This document shows, in pieces, positions 10,472-22,259 of a DNA stretch of 64,000 bases. This stretch comes from Pegoplata infirma (taxonomy: Eukaryota; Arthropoda; Insecta; Diptera; Anthomyiidae), in NCBI GenBank assembly GCA_963921195.1, contig OY992539.1, positions 101,440,964-101,504,963 of the forward strand. The letters run 5' to 3'. The notes beneath the pieces were generated by a model, which had not been told where the DNA came from, searched no databases, and worked only from the letters and a program-made list of their open reading frames with translations. The position numbers and the translations under genes were made by a program. Numbering within the stretch: position 1 is the first letter of the stretch; every line of letters begins with the position of its first letter.

Positions 10472-11569
10472 TAGAGTTTGCAAAACGATTAAAATCGTAA
10501 TCGTAATCGCGATTAATCGCACCAATTAATCGTAATCGTAATCGGCAAAAAAATCATGCGATTACGATTAATCATTTTCTATGAAATTTATTGTTTTGAT
10601 AACTAATTTAATACATAATAAGGAAACTTTCCTCAAAAAAAAATTTGTTTATAAAAATATAAACAAAAATATTATCAAAAATTTTCTGAAATCGATCGAA
10701 CGGTTTTCGAGATATCGCTATTTAAAACATGGCAAAAAATTTCCAAATGTGACATTCAAAAAATATTTTTTTTTTTTTTCATTGATGCTTTTATAAAACT
10801 GGAAAAAATTTGTTATTTAAACTTGATTTAAGCCAAATCGGATTATTTAAAACCGTGCAGCTTTTCGATCGAATTTTTCCAGTTTTCAAAAGTTTTCCAA
10901 AAATGTAAAATTTTTATCACAGTTTCAAATGATCAGATTCGACTCAAATTAAAATAAAAGTTCGTCTTAAGCTTAAGGGAAAAAATTTTCAGATTTAAAA
11001 GAAAAAAAATTGAACGTTGGAAAACCGACATTTTTTGCCTATTTCGAATTATATCTCGAAACGCGCTTTACCAAATTATTTTTTTTTTATATTCACATTT
11101 TTTTCTTATAATCATAGCACGACGTATTTTTTAATTTTCAAAAATCTAAAACTATGATCGCAGCTACGGGTTACTTAACTTAATTCGATTGGCCTTAAAT
11201 TTGTACCACATACATAAATATATTGTGCTCGATTCGGGAGCACTCTTTCACCATTCACCTTATTATTGAAAAATTGATATCCATTCGAATCTTAAGATTT
11301 TTGAATTTTTATCGTGTAATTATTGAAAATATTATATTCAAAAGAATAAAAAAATTTTTAAAATATGTGAATGGTGAAAAAATACTCCCGAATCAAGCAC
11401 TTAATATGTAAAAAATATTAATTTTTAAATTTCAATTTTAAAACATTTTTTTATAAATCTATTGCAATTCAATTTATTTAAAAATTCGATTAATCGATAA
11501 TCGCGATTAACGGCGATTTTTTTAATCGTAATCGCGATTTTGAGATACCTCGATTATTTGCAAACTCTA
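10472..11569. mobile_element. hAT-type MITE with TAATCG arrays, 8-bp target duplication
   Basis: A perfect 13-bp TIR TAGAGTTTGCAAA is flanked by an exact 8-bp duplication CTACAAAC (10464-10471 and 11570-11577). The copy at about 16775-16790 shows the unoccupied site. Both ends carry clusters of TAATCG and CGATTA motifs, likely transposase-binding repeats (inference). Interior frames show no transposase. Confidence 0.92.
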
Positions 11570-11645
11570 CTACAAACGGACAGACGGACGGAAAGACGGA
11601 CGGACGGACATCGGGAGAATGTCTTAGAATTGATCACTGGTCATA

Positions 11646-11710
11646 GGTTGGTTAGGTTAGGTTAGGTTAGGTTGTAAGTGGCTGCTGACGTTTTACGTCA
11701 ACACACGTAG
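11646..11710 (-). mobile_element. 65-bp LINE 3'-tail insertion
   Basis: A direct duplication ACTGGTCATA (11636-11645 and 11711-11720) brackets 65 bp that read on the minus strand as a short 3' UTR with the palindrome TTGACGTAAAACGTCA, then a CCTAA-repeat tail. The remainder of the element is missing (extreme 5' truncation). Confidence 0.88.
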
Positions 11711-11810
11711 ACTGGTCATAAATTTATATACTTTATGGGGTCCTAGACCGATATTTTCATGAGACAAGTTGGAGGGTCTACAAATATTTTAGAACCTAAG
11801 AAGTTTTATA

Positions 11811-12587
11811 CACTCAAAATATTTTGTAGGCAAAAACAACTGAAAAACACACTTAAAACCAGTGAATAAACAATTGAAAACCAGTAATTATTCATTTGTT
11901 TTAACAAACATCAACATTTACTTTTTACTGTCGACAAAATTTTCTAAAATAAATAACATTAAACATTAAAAAATAACGTTTTTTCACTCTTTTTTACCAA
12001 CAAATTCGAAAAAAATAACCTACGAAAACATTAAAAATTAATGATAGTTCTGTTATTTTGAACAACAAATTTCAAAAAAATAACCTACGAAAACAATAAA
12101 AATTAATGATTTCGTATGTAATTTTTTATTGAAATGTTTTTTTAAAATTTTTAAATAAAATTTTGGGGAATCGATTCCGCAATCAACTACATTCTAGCCA
12201 GAAACTCTACCCATCGTGCCAAAGTCACTTGATACAAACATGTTTTTATATTTCCATAAATAATTTTTTAAACTTTTTTTACAAAAAAATAACCTACATG
12301 TGTAGGTAAAAACTAATGATATCTCATTAAAAAATACCAACAATTTCAAAAAAATTACTTACACAAATCATTAAAAATTTAAAGAAAAATCAGTAGTTTT
12401 TACTTACAGAACAAAATTAAATGTTAATGAAAGCCTTTATTTTTTAGTGTGTTATTTTTGAAACAAAGGACTGAAGTAGTCATTAATAAAAACTGAACAT
12501 CAAACAAATGTTTTTTCTTTTAAAAACGACTAAACGGAAAACTTTTTAAATAAACTACAAACAGTTAAGGATATAATTTTTTGAGTG
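11811..12587. mobile_element. TA-flanked TIR element with tRNA-like module
   Basis: Ends CACTCAAAATATTTTG and ATTTTTTGAGTG are flanked by TA. It is inserted exactly at the junction of the two segmental copies. The interior contains repeated AATAACCTACGAAAACA phrases and a tRNA-like block at 12165-12222. Confidence 0.8.
12165..12222 (-). promoter_or_regulatory. tRNA-like internal pol III promoter
   Basis: The minus strand has TGGCACGATGGG (A-box-like, 12210-12221) and GGAATCGATTCC (B-box, 12167-12178) at tRNA-like spacing. The A-box region (TGGCAC-GA-GGGTAG) resembles that at 259-328, suggesting one ancestral capture. Confidence 0.5.
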
Positions 12588-13208
12588 TACCGTATAGTTA
12601 GTTTGTTTTTTCTTACATTCAATTTTAAATTGAAAAATATTAAATTTATTTTTTTTTGTAGCAAATCGATTTTCTTGCATGACAAAAAATGAGGAAATAA
12701 ATAATAACTTTAGTATGAAAATTTAAGAAATGCCAAATCTTTAATACCTTCCATTTCAACATAAAGGGGTTTATAAAGCTATTGCTCCTGTAAAAAATAT
12801 TGAAATTTTAAATTTTTTTCTATAATATATATTTTTGTTTGTAGTCAATAAATATTGGAAAACACTATTATTTTCAACCATCTACAGGGGACTATGGGGC
12901 GTATGATTAATAAATATACTCGTATATTAATTAATAATAAGTATACGCATTGGTGAACATTAAATGAAAATTGTATAATTTCAGTTTTTTGTAGTGTTGT
13001 CTGTTTAGGGATCTACCCTTAGTTTTTTTTTTTCTATAGGAAGGTATACCATATCTTAAACTCCGATTGTTGTACAAAATATATATTATTCTTTCCACCA
13101 GAAATTTTGTAAAATCTAACCAAGGTTCTTCGAATATCACTCATATTATTTTGTACACATTTGCCTAAGGAGACGGTTAAGCATATCAATTTTTAGATTT
13201 TTCAATTT
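12588..13208 (+). repeat. Segmental duplication, right copy, block 1
   Basis: Matches 6781-7377 and continues into the sequence found at 7936, showing the empty LINE site at 13170-13179. Not coding. Confidence 0.85.
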
Positions 13209-14129
13209 CACTGCGTGACAAAACTAACCACTATTTAAGAAAACAAGAGGTATGACCAACATTTCTATTTATTTCAAGCATGCTGAATCGAATGGCGTAC
13301 TCCGTTTTTCGATGTATGGTACAGTTTTCTTGCAAAATGTCATTAAAGATTGGCTGATTTTCAGCTGCTTTTTTAACAAAAAAATTTCCAAAGCTAATGA
13401 TTTTTAAATTTTATGACATGAAAAACAAAGATATAATTTGTAGCAATATTTCTAATGTAAATTTGGTTTAAAGTTTTTCATCTTAAGCCCTTAAATTCGC
13501 GGATTTCTTCATTTTTTTAAGTTTTCGCGAAATTAACCACTAAATTGGTCTCTGATTAATAACTTGCATTTTGTGGATCAAAAGGGCATCTCTAACAATA
13601 CGAATAGTGGACAAAAACATCTTTGTTATATGGATCATCGTGATGAAAACCGTGAAAAACCATTTTTTTTGTATATGGCAGCATTACTTTAGGAGAGGAT
13701 TTGAGGCTTCATCTTTTAGTATATAATGTTGGAACCTAAAACAATGAACTGACCCAAAATTTGTCCAAAAAAGTTTTCATTTGCAAAAGTTATCTTAACA
13801 AAAACTATATCCCAATTAGAAATGTCGTTAAGACATCTCAAAGACTTCCTTATGACAATGTCAGTGTACCTGCTGACTGAAAAATCTCTGACCATACAAA
13901 AAACCTCATGACACCTCCTGACTTTTTCAAGTATTTTGTCAAAATTCCTCGCCGACAAGTAAGCAGGTAGTCAATAGTGCTGACTACATTATGACATGTA
14001 CATAGTACGTCAGAGATCGTTAAAAAATTTAAAAATTATTAATCACGTTTTTTAATTTACACTACATTACTATTTTTATCTGTCCATTTCTTAAATTTAA
14101 TTTTTTAAAACTTACTATTTTTATCTGCC

Positions 14130-14195
14130 TCACTTGGTCCGCGAACTCAGAACCTTCTGTTTACTGGTCTAGCACCTTACCCCTTTAGCCAAACT
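14130..14195 (-). promoter_or_regulatory. tRNA-like module, left of divergent pair
   Basis: Minus strand: A-box-like TGGCTAAAGGGG (14180-14191), then a B-box-like GAGTTCGCGGACC (14136-14148). A transcript would run leftward into the left arm of the foldback. Confidence 0.45.
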
Positions 14196-14560
14196 TTGAT
14201 AATAAATGTGTTTATTTAAAAACAAATTTAAATTAATTTATTATTTGAATTGTCCTGTTATATATATTTCGTCTACTGAATTGAAAAATGCTACAATATA
14301 AATTTTTCTTCCTCAAATATAACATTTTTTTAAATATTAATTGGAATTTGGCTTCATCCTATTTAACAAGATTTTCTAGAGTTATTTAAGCGTATCTTTG
14401 TTGTTTTTAATATTATTTATACAAAACACAAAAAATCATTTACAAAAAAAATATTGCTGGAGCCCTTTGCAATTAAGGTGACGATATATTCAATTTATTT
14501 TGTTTTTGACAATTTTGAAAATATTATGATTTCAAAATATATTTTATTCAAACAATTTAA

Positions 14561-14645
14561 AGCTGTGGTTGGCCTAGTTGTCTGGCAGGTTCGACAGCTT
14601 ACGTGTTGTAGATTTTGGCCTTGGTTCAATCCCCGGTCGCGAATT
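14561..14645 (+). promoter_or_regulatory. tRNA-like module, right of divergent pair
   Basis: A-box TGGCCTAGTTG (14570-14580), B-box GGTTCAATCCC (14623-14633), then GGTCGC and long T runs that could end pol III transcription. It points rightward into the right arm. No full cloverleaf found. Confidence 0.55.
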
Positions 14646-15595
14646 TTTTTTAATTTTTTTTTTTTTTTTATTGTTTTAAGACCAATTCAATTTTATTTTT
14701 CCAATTACAAAGTAAATTAAAAGAGTTTTAAAGGATTAATCAAAATTACATCGATTTTACGTCGCAAATAATTTTTTAGTGATGGGTCGGACTTGCTACA
14801 TAATTGTCAGCATTAAAGACATGACATGACAAGTCAGTATATTTATAGAACTTGGGGAGCTCCGACAAAAATTATGACATGTCATTAAGTTGTCTTTAGT
14901 AAAATGTATTCACTTGCTGACTTCTACCTGATGAATCACTACTGACATTGTCTTAAAGACAAAACTTTTAATTGGGTAATTATTGTATGGCAAACACTAA
15001 AATAATAGTTTTTGTTAAGGTAACTTTTGCAAATGAAAACTTTTTTGGCCAAATTTTTGGTCAATTCATTATTTTAGGTTCCCACATTATATACTAAAAG
15101 ATTAAGACTCAAATCATATCCTAAAGAGATGCTGCCATATACAAAAAAACGGTTTTTCGCGATTTTTATCATGATGGTCCACATAACATAGCCGTTTTTT
15201 GTCCACTATTCGTATTGTTAAGGATGCTTTTTTGATTCACTAAAAGCAAGTTTTTTTTATCAAAAATCAATTTGGCTGTTAATTTCGCGAAAACCTTAAA
15301 AAAATAAGAAATTCGCGGATTTAAGGGCTTAAGATGAAAAGCTTTAAACCAAATTTGCATAAGAAATATTGCTAGAAGTCATATCTTTGTTTTCCATTCC
15401 ATAAAATTTATTGATCATTCACTTTGCAAATTTTTTTGTTAAAAAACTGCATCAAAATCAGCAAATCTTTAACGACATTTTGCAAGAAAACTGTACCATA
15501 CATCGAAAAACGGAGGACGCCATTCGAATCAGCATGTCCGAAATATATAGAAATGATGGTCGTCACGCTTGTTTATTTTTTAGTGTTCCGCAGTG

Positions 15596-16420
15596 TTAAA
15601 AAAAAAAAAAAAAAAAAATCACGACAAAATGCAAATTTAATTATCCACAAAAATGTATGAAAGGTGAAAAATTAAATACTTTTAATTAGTTAAAAAAGTG
15701 AAATTTCCCCCCCCCCCCCCCACCCCCAGAACCGAATTCAAAAACAAAAAATGAAAAAGAGAAAAGAAAAGGTGAGGGACGAAGAAAGCGAAAAATAAAA
15801 TTTAAGAATTTCAGGAAGAAAAAGAAAAGGTGAGGGAAGAAGGAAGTGAAAATGAAATAATATGACAATTTGTTTTCTATGAAAAATGTCGAAGAATCTT
15901 AAAATTATTTTTAAGGAAAAATGTCTCGGAAAGTAAAATTTTTTTTATATGAAAAAATAAAGAATTATTCTATAGGAAAAAAGTTAAGAATTTTTCTAAA
16001 GGAAAAATTTAAAAAAATTTTTAAGAGAAAAAGAGTTAGAACTTGTTGATAGGAATAATATGCGAATTTTTCTACAAGAAAAATCCCAAAAAGTTTTCTA
16101 AAGGAAAAATCTGAGAATTTTCTATAGCAGACATTTTTTTATAGTAATTCTTCTTTGAAAACTGTATTTTTCTAAAGGAAAAATGTTTCTGAATGTTAGA
16201 ATTTTTCGTTTAGAAAAAAAACACGAATTTTTTTAGACGAAACATTTTGTAATTTTTCTAAACGAAAAATTTGGTAATTTTTACATAAAAAAGAAAGAAA
16301 ATTTGTCTATAGGAAAAATAAAAATATTCTCTTCAGGAAAAAATTGTGAATTTTTTATAGAAAAACTGTAATAGAATCTGAGACCTTTTCTATAGGAAAA
16401 AAACTGTTACAAGAATTGAA
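15596..16420. repeat. Segmental duplication, right copy: purine block and minisatellite
   Basis: Poly-A, a C17 tract near 15711, GAAGAAAGCG runs, then palindromic minisatellite units from about 15880, collinear with 7936-9256. Confidence 0.72.
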
Positions 16421-16912
16421 AATTTCCTCTCGAATATGTGTTTAAAAAATTCATTCTAATGCTTTTTGTACCAAAGATATACAAGTTTATCATTATTTAA
16501 AACAATTTTTTATTCTGCGCCTATAAAAGGGGGCGGACCAAAAAAAATATCTTATTTTATTCTTAGGGTCCAAACGCAGGATTTTGAACTTCTTGTATGA
16601 TAAAAATGTTGCATTTGTCAAACAAAAAAAAAAAAATCATGCCAATCATCATTTAGTTCTTCAAAGGGGAACTTTTTTCCCCCTGGTTTGATTTTGCTCA
16701 TTTACGAACTTTACTTGCCTAGGAACAGAGGACAAATGTCGGGAGTCTAGCTCTTTTATTTTGGACTGCATCGTGTTAACTACAAAAGGACAGACGGACG
16801 GAAAGACGGACATCGGTAGAATGTCTTAGAATCGATCACTGATCATAAATTTATATACTTTACGGGGTCCTAGACCGATATTTTGATGAGTAAAGTTGGA
16901 GGGTATACATGG
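16420..16912 (-). mobile_element. DINE-1-like element, 5'-trimmed
   Basis: Starts AATTTCCTCTCGAATATG, found inside the paralogue at about 10182, and ends AAGTTGGAGGGTATA. It contains the uninterrupted TTAACTACAAAAGGACAG site that serves as the empty-site reference for the hAT at 10472-11569. Confidence 0.8.
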
Positions 16913-16914
16913 GG

Positions 16915-17235
16915 AAAAAGTCACTAAATCTGAGAATTTTTCTTAACGATTTTTTTTTTTTCTAAATATAGGAATTTGTTGGTGAAAGAATTGCATAAGC
17001 ATCTGAGAATTTTCTATATTCAAGTGCATCAGAAATTGAAAATTTTTGTATAAATTTTAAAAGATTTTCTGTGTCAAAATCCCAGCAAAACTTTGGTAAT
17101 GGGTGGTAAATATGTCACACATTACCAGGTAATGTATATACCTTTTTTGTAGCAATATTTTAGGATGAGTTACCAAACATTTGTTCAAAAACATATTATT
17201 TTAAGGTGAAAAATAATGTTTTACTAATAACTTGT
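16915..17235. repeat. Minisatellite remnant and unassigned AT-rich DNA
   Basis: Units like GAGAATTTTTCTTAACG continue to about 17080. A CCCAGCAAAA terminus-like motif occurs at about 17084, but no partner is clear. Confidence 0.4.
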
Positions 17236-17237
17236 TA

Positions 17238-17689
17238 CACAGAAAAAAAAAACGATAACAATTCGTTGTGAACACAATTATTTTTTCACTGAAAGTGCTC
17301 CTATACAAAAATTTGTAGTATAAAGAAACGTTTTAAATTTTGATTGTTGAAACAATTATTTTTTTGTTTTCAACAAAGAAATTCCAATTAATTGCTCTGA
17401 CAAAAGTAAAAAAATCCTAATATTTTTTCAACAAAGAAATTCAACAAACACCATTTGTTGATGTGACAAATATTCTTTTTTCGAAAAAGACATTAAGCAA
17501 ACCCTAACACTATTTATTGATAATGGAATTTTGAAATAAAATTTCTTGATTGAGTTTGTTGAAAACAAAATCGAAGTTTTGTATTATGGACTAACAGGCG
17601 GCCGTTTATGCTAAATGTTTGGTTGATTTACAACTGAAGTTTGTTGATTTAAATTTGACGATTTTATTTTCTGGGTACGTTATTCTGTG
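17238..17689. mobile_element. TA-flanked MITE, CACAGAAAAA ends
   Basis: CACAGAAAAAAAAAACG on the left, CGTTATTCTGTG on the right, TA on both sides. The interior has repeated TTTTCAACAAAGAAATTC phrases. Not coding. Confidence 0.5.
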
Positions 17690-18236
17690 TACGTTATTAT
17701 TGCAAAAATTGTATTTCATATTTTTTTTTCCTCAACAATAAATCGTCACCCATGATTTATTGTAGAGGACAAAATATATGGTTACAATATGTATTATTTC
17801 AAAATTTTAAATATTACAATAATACAATTATTTCAAAATTTGAAATAATGCATTATTTGTAATTGAATTCATAATGCATTATAATAACATAAAAAAAAAT
17901 GTTTTTTCTACAAAAATAGTTAGTTTAAACTGGAGATGTGCTCACGAAAGGAATTTCACGGACACTCACTCACGAGCATACTTCTACTCATTTACAATAA
18001 CGTGAGTAAATTTAATAATTCGCTACATGTTCACTAAGCGTAACGCCTTATATATTACGTTCTGGTATGCTATGTTTTATACCTTACTCGCATGCATAAC
18101 TTTGAGTCTTAATAAATTTAAATTTGTATGGGCCATATTTACTTAAAACTTCTTTCATTAAATTCTGGTAACTAAGTTTTGCTTCATCTTTAGGAAAATT
18201 TGTAAAATTTTTAAAAAAGTTTATAATTTTGGATTC
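17690..18236. other. AT-rich DNA with a CACTCACG fragment
   Basis: 17936-18060 holds a decayed CACTCACGAGCA-type fragment of the hAT family seen at 1689. Nothing is recognised in the rest. Confidence 0.4.
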
Positions 18237-18238
18237 TA

Positions 18239-18717
18239 CACTCAAAAAAAAAAAAACTTGTAAAATTACAAGAAAAATTTGTAACTTTTTTTTGATTGCT
18301 ACCTCTTATTTGACAAAAATTCCTAGTAATTTTACAAGCTTTTTACCAGTAATTTTATAATTTTACAAAGTTTTTACCAAAATAATTGTAAATTTACAAT
18401 TTTTTTGACACGATAAAATTAACAAAGAGGTTTCGTAATTTTACTAGATTTTTTGCTACCTCCTATTTTACGAGAATTCCTAGTAATTTTACAAGTTTTT
18501 TACCAATAATTTTGTAATTTTACAAGCTTTTTACTCGTGAATTTACTAGACGTTTTTTTGTAAAATTATCTTGGGAATTTGTAAAATTACAAATAAAAAT
18601 TTAAATTACAAAAAAATTTAAATTTCGATTTGTTAAAAAACAAGGAAAACTGTCAAATATTGGTAAAACGGGATTACGAGACTTTTCCTAGTAATTTGAC
18701 AAAGTTTTTTTTTTGTG
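18239..18717. mobile_element. TA-flanked MITE, CACTCAAAAA ends
   Basis: Starts CACTC followed by A13 and CTTGTAAAATTACAAG, ends ACAAAG-T10-GTG. The interior repeats AATTTTACAAGCTTTTTACC several times. Fragments of the same motif lie at 21790-22030. Confidence 0.65.
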
Positions 18718-18719
18718 TA

Positions 18720-19026
18720 AGTTTTCAGAATCGCTAAAATAACTAGAAATGTTTAAAAAATCTTAAACATATGATGGTAGTTGTTAATTTGACATTAATA
18801 TTGCTAAATATTTATAATTTTCGAAAATAAAATTGTTTCATTAAGTGGGTGTTTTTATATGGCTCGCTAAAAAATCGCATCAGCCTAATTTGCACATATT
18901 CCAATGCAATATGTATTATATATGGAAAGCTTAAATGTAAAAGGACTTAATAAATAATTCACTTGGGTTCCCTTGCCCGATGCAGTCAAAACTGAGAACG
19001 ATAAATTACAAAAAAATATATTTCCT
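18720..19026. other. AT-rich DNA, nothing recognised
   Basis: No repeat partner or gene seen. Confidence 0.4.
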
Positions 19027-19730
19027 TACCCGGTGAAAAATGTTCATATATGCACATACATGTTTCATATGTGATCACATATGAAAAATATGTGAACATA
19101 TATGATCCATATGAATACATATATGAAGCAATATTTCTTGATTTTTTTTCATATATGCTGATGTATAATACACATATACACACATCTGCACATATCTGCA
19201 CATACTGGGACTTATAAAATTTTCAAAAAAAAAAATTCCAAAAGCATTTGAACTGAAGTTTTGAACTAAAATTTTGAACTGAAATTTTTTACTCCAAAAC
19301 GCAAAAAAAAATGTAAAAAAAAAACTTTTAAAATCTTACAAAAAAATGTTCACATATGTACACATTTGTACATTTATGACATGCACTTCCATATATGTCC
19401 AGATATATGATGTTTGAATTTTTCTCAGGACTTAGAAAATTATCAATTTTTTTTTTTCTAAAAACATTTTTTAATTATTTTTTTGTTACAAACCGAAAAA
19501 ACTTGCAAAAAAAAAAAAATTGTGTCTAGGATTTAAAAAAAAAAAATTGGGAGCTTTGAAAATTAAAAAAAAAAAAATCGAAAGCATTTCAAAATCAAAA
19601 AAAAAATATAAAAAGTTTTTTTCCGAACTTCAAACAATAAGGCTTCGAAAATTTTACAAAAATTGTGAAATATTTTTTTTTAAAACAATTTTTATGAAAT
19701 TCTTTACTCCAAAATGAAAAACGAAATTAA

Positions 19731-21216
19731 AACAAGTAAAAAAGTTAAATTCGGCCTTGCCGAACTTTAAACTTTATTTAAAAGGAAATTACTTTTGAAA
19801 AAAAAAAAAATTTTGAAAAAAAATTTCGGCGAAAAAAAATTTTGGTAAAAAAAAATCCGCGATTTTTTTCTTTTTTGTCAAAAAATATGTTCGTACTTGT
19901 TTAAATACCATTTGGTGTTCAATTATGTTCACATATGTCAACCAGAAGCCGAATTAAAGCATTTTGTATTTTTAGGTTATGTTGAATTTACTGAAATTTT
20001 TGAGGTGTGCTTACATTTTCGTCGTTCATAACTTTTGAACCGCTGAACCGATATCGCTCAAATGCAATACCAAACTTTTCGGGAGAACTTTCAATAAATA
20101 TGTTAAGTGTTAGTCATATCTGTGCAATATTTTGTCCGCGACAGCATTTTCCACAGACAGACAGACGGACAGACGGACAGACGGACAGACGGACAGACGG
20201 ACAGACGGACAGATGGACATCATGAATATATATACTGAATGGGGTCCCAGATCGATATTTCGATGAGTTACAAACGGAATGACAAACTTATATATACCCG
20301 GTGAAAAATGTTCATATATGCACATACATGTTTCATATGTGATCACATATGAAAAATATGTGATCATATATGCTCCATATGAATACATATATGAAGCAAT
20401 ATTTCTTGATTTTTTTTCATATATGCTGATGTATGAAAACACATATGCACACATCTGCACGTACATACATATGTCTGGGACTTATAAAATTTTCAAAAAA
20501 AATTTCAAAAGCATTTGAACTGAAATTTTGAAATGAAATTTTTTACTCCAAAACGCATAAAAAAAATTCCAAAAAAAAACTTTGAAAATTTTCAAAAAAA
20601 AATTTCAGATTTGTACACATTTCCACATATATGACATGTACTTCCATATGTGTCCCGATACAAGATGTTTGAATTTTTCTCAGGACTTAGAAAATTTTTC
20701 AAAATTTATTTTCTAAAAACAGTTTTTAATGACTTTTACTACAAACACTTGGTACTTCGAAAATTAAAAAAAAAAACTTAGAAAATTTTTCAAAATTTTT
20801 TTTTCTTAAAACATTTTTTAATTATTTTTTTATTACAAACCGAAAAAAAGTTGCAAAAAAAATTAGAACTATGAAAATTAAAAAAAAAAAAAATCAAAAG
20901 CATTTCAAAATCAAAAAAAAAAATAGAAAAAGTTTTTTCCGAACTTCAAAAAGTAAGAATTCGAAAATTTTTCAAAAATTGTGAAATATTTTTTTTAAAA
21001 CAATTTTTATGAAATTCTTTACCCCAAAATGAAAAACGAAATTAAAAAAATATATGTTACATATGTGACCATATATGTCCATATATTTACATATGCCGCC
21101 AATTTTCGCATTTGCTTCATATATGTAATACATATGGGCGAGCATATATGAATAATATATGAATAACATCTGACATTTTTCACCGGGTACCCTCTATCAC
21201 TAAGTGGAGGGTATAA
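19731..21216 (-). mobile_element. DINE-1-like element, middle level of nest
   Basis: AACAAGTAAAAAAGTT, hairpin ATTCGGC-ctt-GCCGAA, a long GACGGACA microsatellite (20157-20215), ATGGGGTCCCAGATCG, and the end AAGTGGAGGGTATA. Interrupted at 20297-21187. Confidence 0.85.
20297..21187. mobile_element. CCCGGTGAAAAATG element, inner copy
   Basis: Complete 891-bp copy with TIR CCCGGTGAAAAATG / CATTTTTCACCGGG and a TA on each side. Removing it with one TA restores the DINE sequence ATATATACCCTCTATC. Confidence 0.9.
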
Positions 21217-21374
21217 AAATATGTTACATATATGACCATATATGACCATATATGACCATATATGTCCATATATTTACATATGCCGCCAATTTTCGCATTT
21301 GCTTCATATATGTAATACATATGGGCGAGCATATATGAATAATATATGAATAACATCTGACATTTTTCACCGGG

Positions 21375-22259
21375 TTAACCAAAAAGTCAGCTATATACTA
21401 GCAAGTAAAACTATATGTATGTCAAGTGCAAAATGAAATAAAAAATATATATATATATTTTACTTGAAGCAAAATTATGATTTCATAATAAATCTTTTTG
21501 TATTGCAAAAAGTTTTACGTGCATCGCATACTTATTGTTATGTGTAAGTAATACTTAACCAAGAATAGTGAGACAGACTTCCTTTTTTGTATAAAACGAC
21601 GACGAGGATGATGAAAGTTAACACATTGCATTCTGTGGATATAAATTGTGGTTAAAAAGAAATTATCGTAGTTGATTTAATATTAAATCTTCAATTGCAA
21701 TAAATTTTTTGAGAAATGAATTTATAGTACAATGGGGCAAAACAATAAATAATTTGGAATCTAATAAACCTAAGATTTATGACAGTGAAAGACTCTAATA
21801 AAATTGTAAATTTACAATTTTTTGACGCGATTAAACTTTTAAGGAAGTCTTGTGACTTTCCTACATTTTTTGCTACCTACTCGTTATTTCTTACTAATAA
21901 AAATAACAATCTTTTTTGTAATTTCACAAGCTTTTTACCAAAAAAATTGTAAATTTACAACTTTTTTGACACAAAAAAGTTGTCAATTTAAAACTTATTT
22001 GACACAAAAAAGTTGTAAATGTTTTTTTTTAACCACGATTTTAGTTATTATCTTGCTTTTAATGAAACATAATCATTAAAAATATTTCTTAAATCTGTGA
22101 AAACCCAAATTGAAAAAATTTTTAAAAACGATTTTTTTTTATTTTGGGCTCATTTTATAACACCATAAAGATGTCGCAGATTGAAACACTACTTTATCTA
22201 TTAAAATTTGTTATTAAGAGCAACAAAACAACTACCCATCAATTCGTTCAAAATGGCAA
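21375..22259. other. AT-rich DNA with fragments of the CTTGTAAAATT MITE
   Basis: 21790-22030 repeats AAATTTACAA and TTTTTGACAC motifs of the 18239-18717 family. The remainder is unassigned. Confidence 0.4.

Larger units (their letters stand above)
10048..11785 (-). mobile_element. DINE-1-like element interrupted by hAT MITE and LINE tail
   Basis: Starts AAAACAAGTAAGCGTG and ends AGTTGGAGGGTCTA. It includes the block GACTGCATCGTGTTAACTAC, a GGACGGAAAGACGGAC microsatellite and ACTTTATGGGGTCCTAGACC. It is interrupted at 10472-11569 and 11646-11710. The copy at 16420-16912 shows the uninterrupted arrangement. Confidence 0.82.
13209..15595. mobile_element. 2.4-kb foldback element, CACTGCG termini
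   Basis: Left end CACTGCGTGAC, right end CGCAGTG preceded by GTTC. The arms are about 0.75 kb and inverted: CGTTTTTCGATGTATGGTAC at 13301 recurs inverted near 15492-15512, and GTTTTCATTTGCAAAAGTTA near 13774 recurs inverted around 15015-15035. The centre (about 14000-14800) holds two tRNA-like modules pointing outward. Superfamily not assigned, because I could not define a target duplication. Confidence 0.85.
19029..21374. mobile_element. CCCGGTGAAAAATG element, outer copy of a three-level nest
   Basis: Left terminus CCCGGTGAAAAATGTTCATA at 19029, right terminus CATTTTTCACCGGG ending 21374. The interior is rich in CATATATG motifs. It is split by a DINE-like copy (19731-21216), which is itself split by a second copy of this same element (20297-21187). 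That inner copy shows the uninterrupted sequence GAAATTAAAAAAATATATG. Confidence 0.85.

Noticed and set aside
13209..15595. hAT or P-element assignment for the CACTGCG foldback
   Set aside because: No 8-bp duplication could be found at its borders, and the termini do not match those families.
20157..20215. CRISPR-like or independent satellite of GACGGACA
   Set aside because: It is the internal microsatellite typical of DINE-1-like elements, with no spacer structure.
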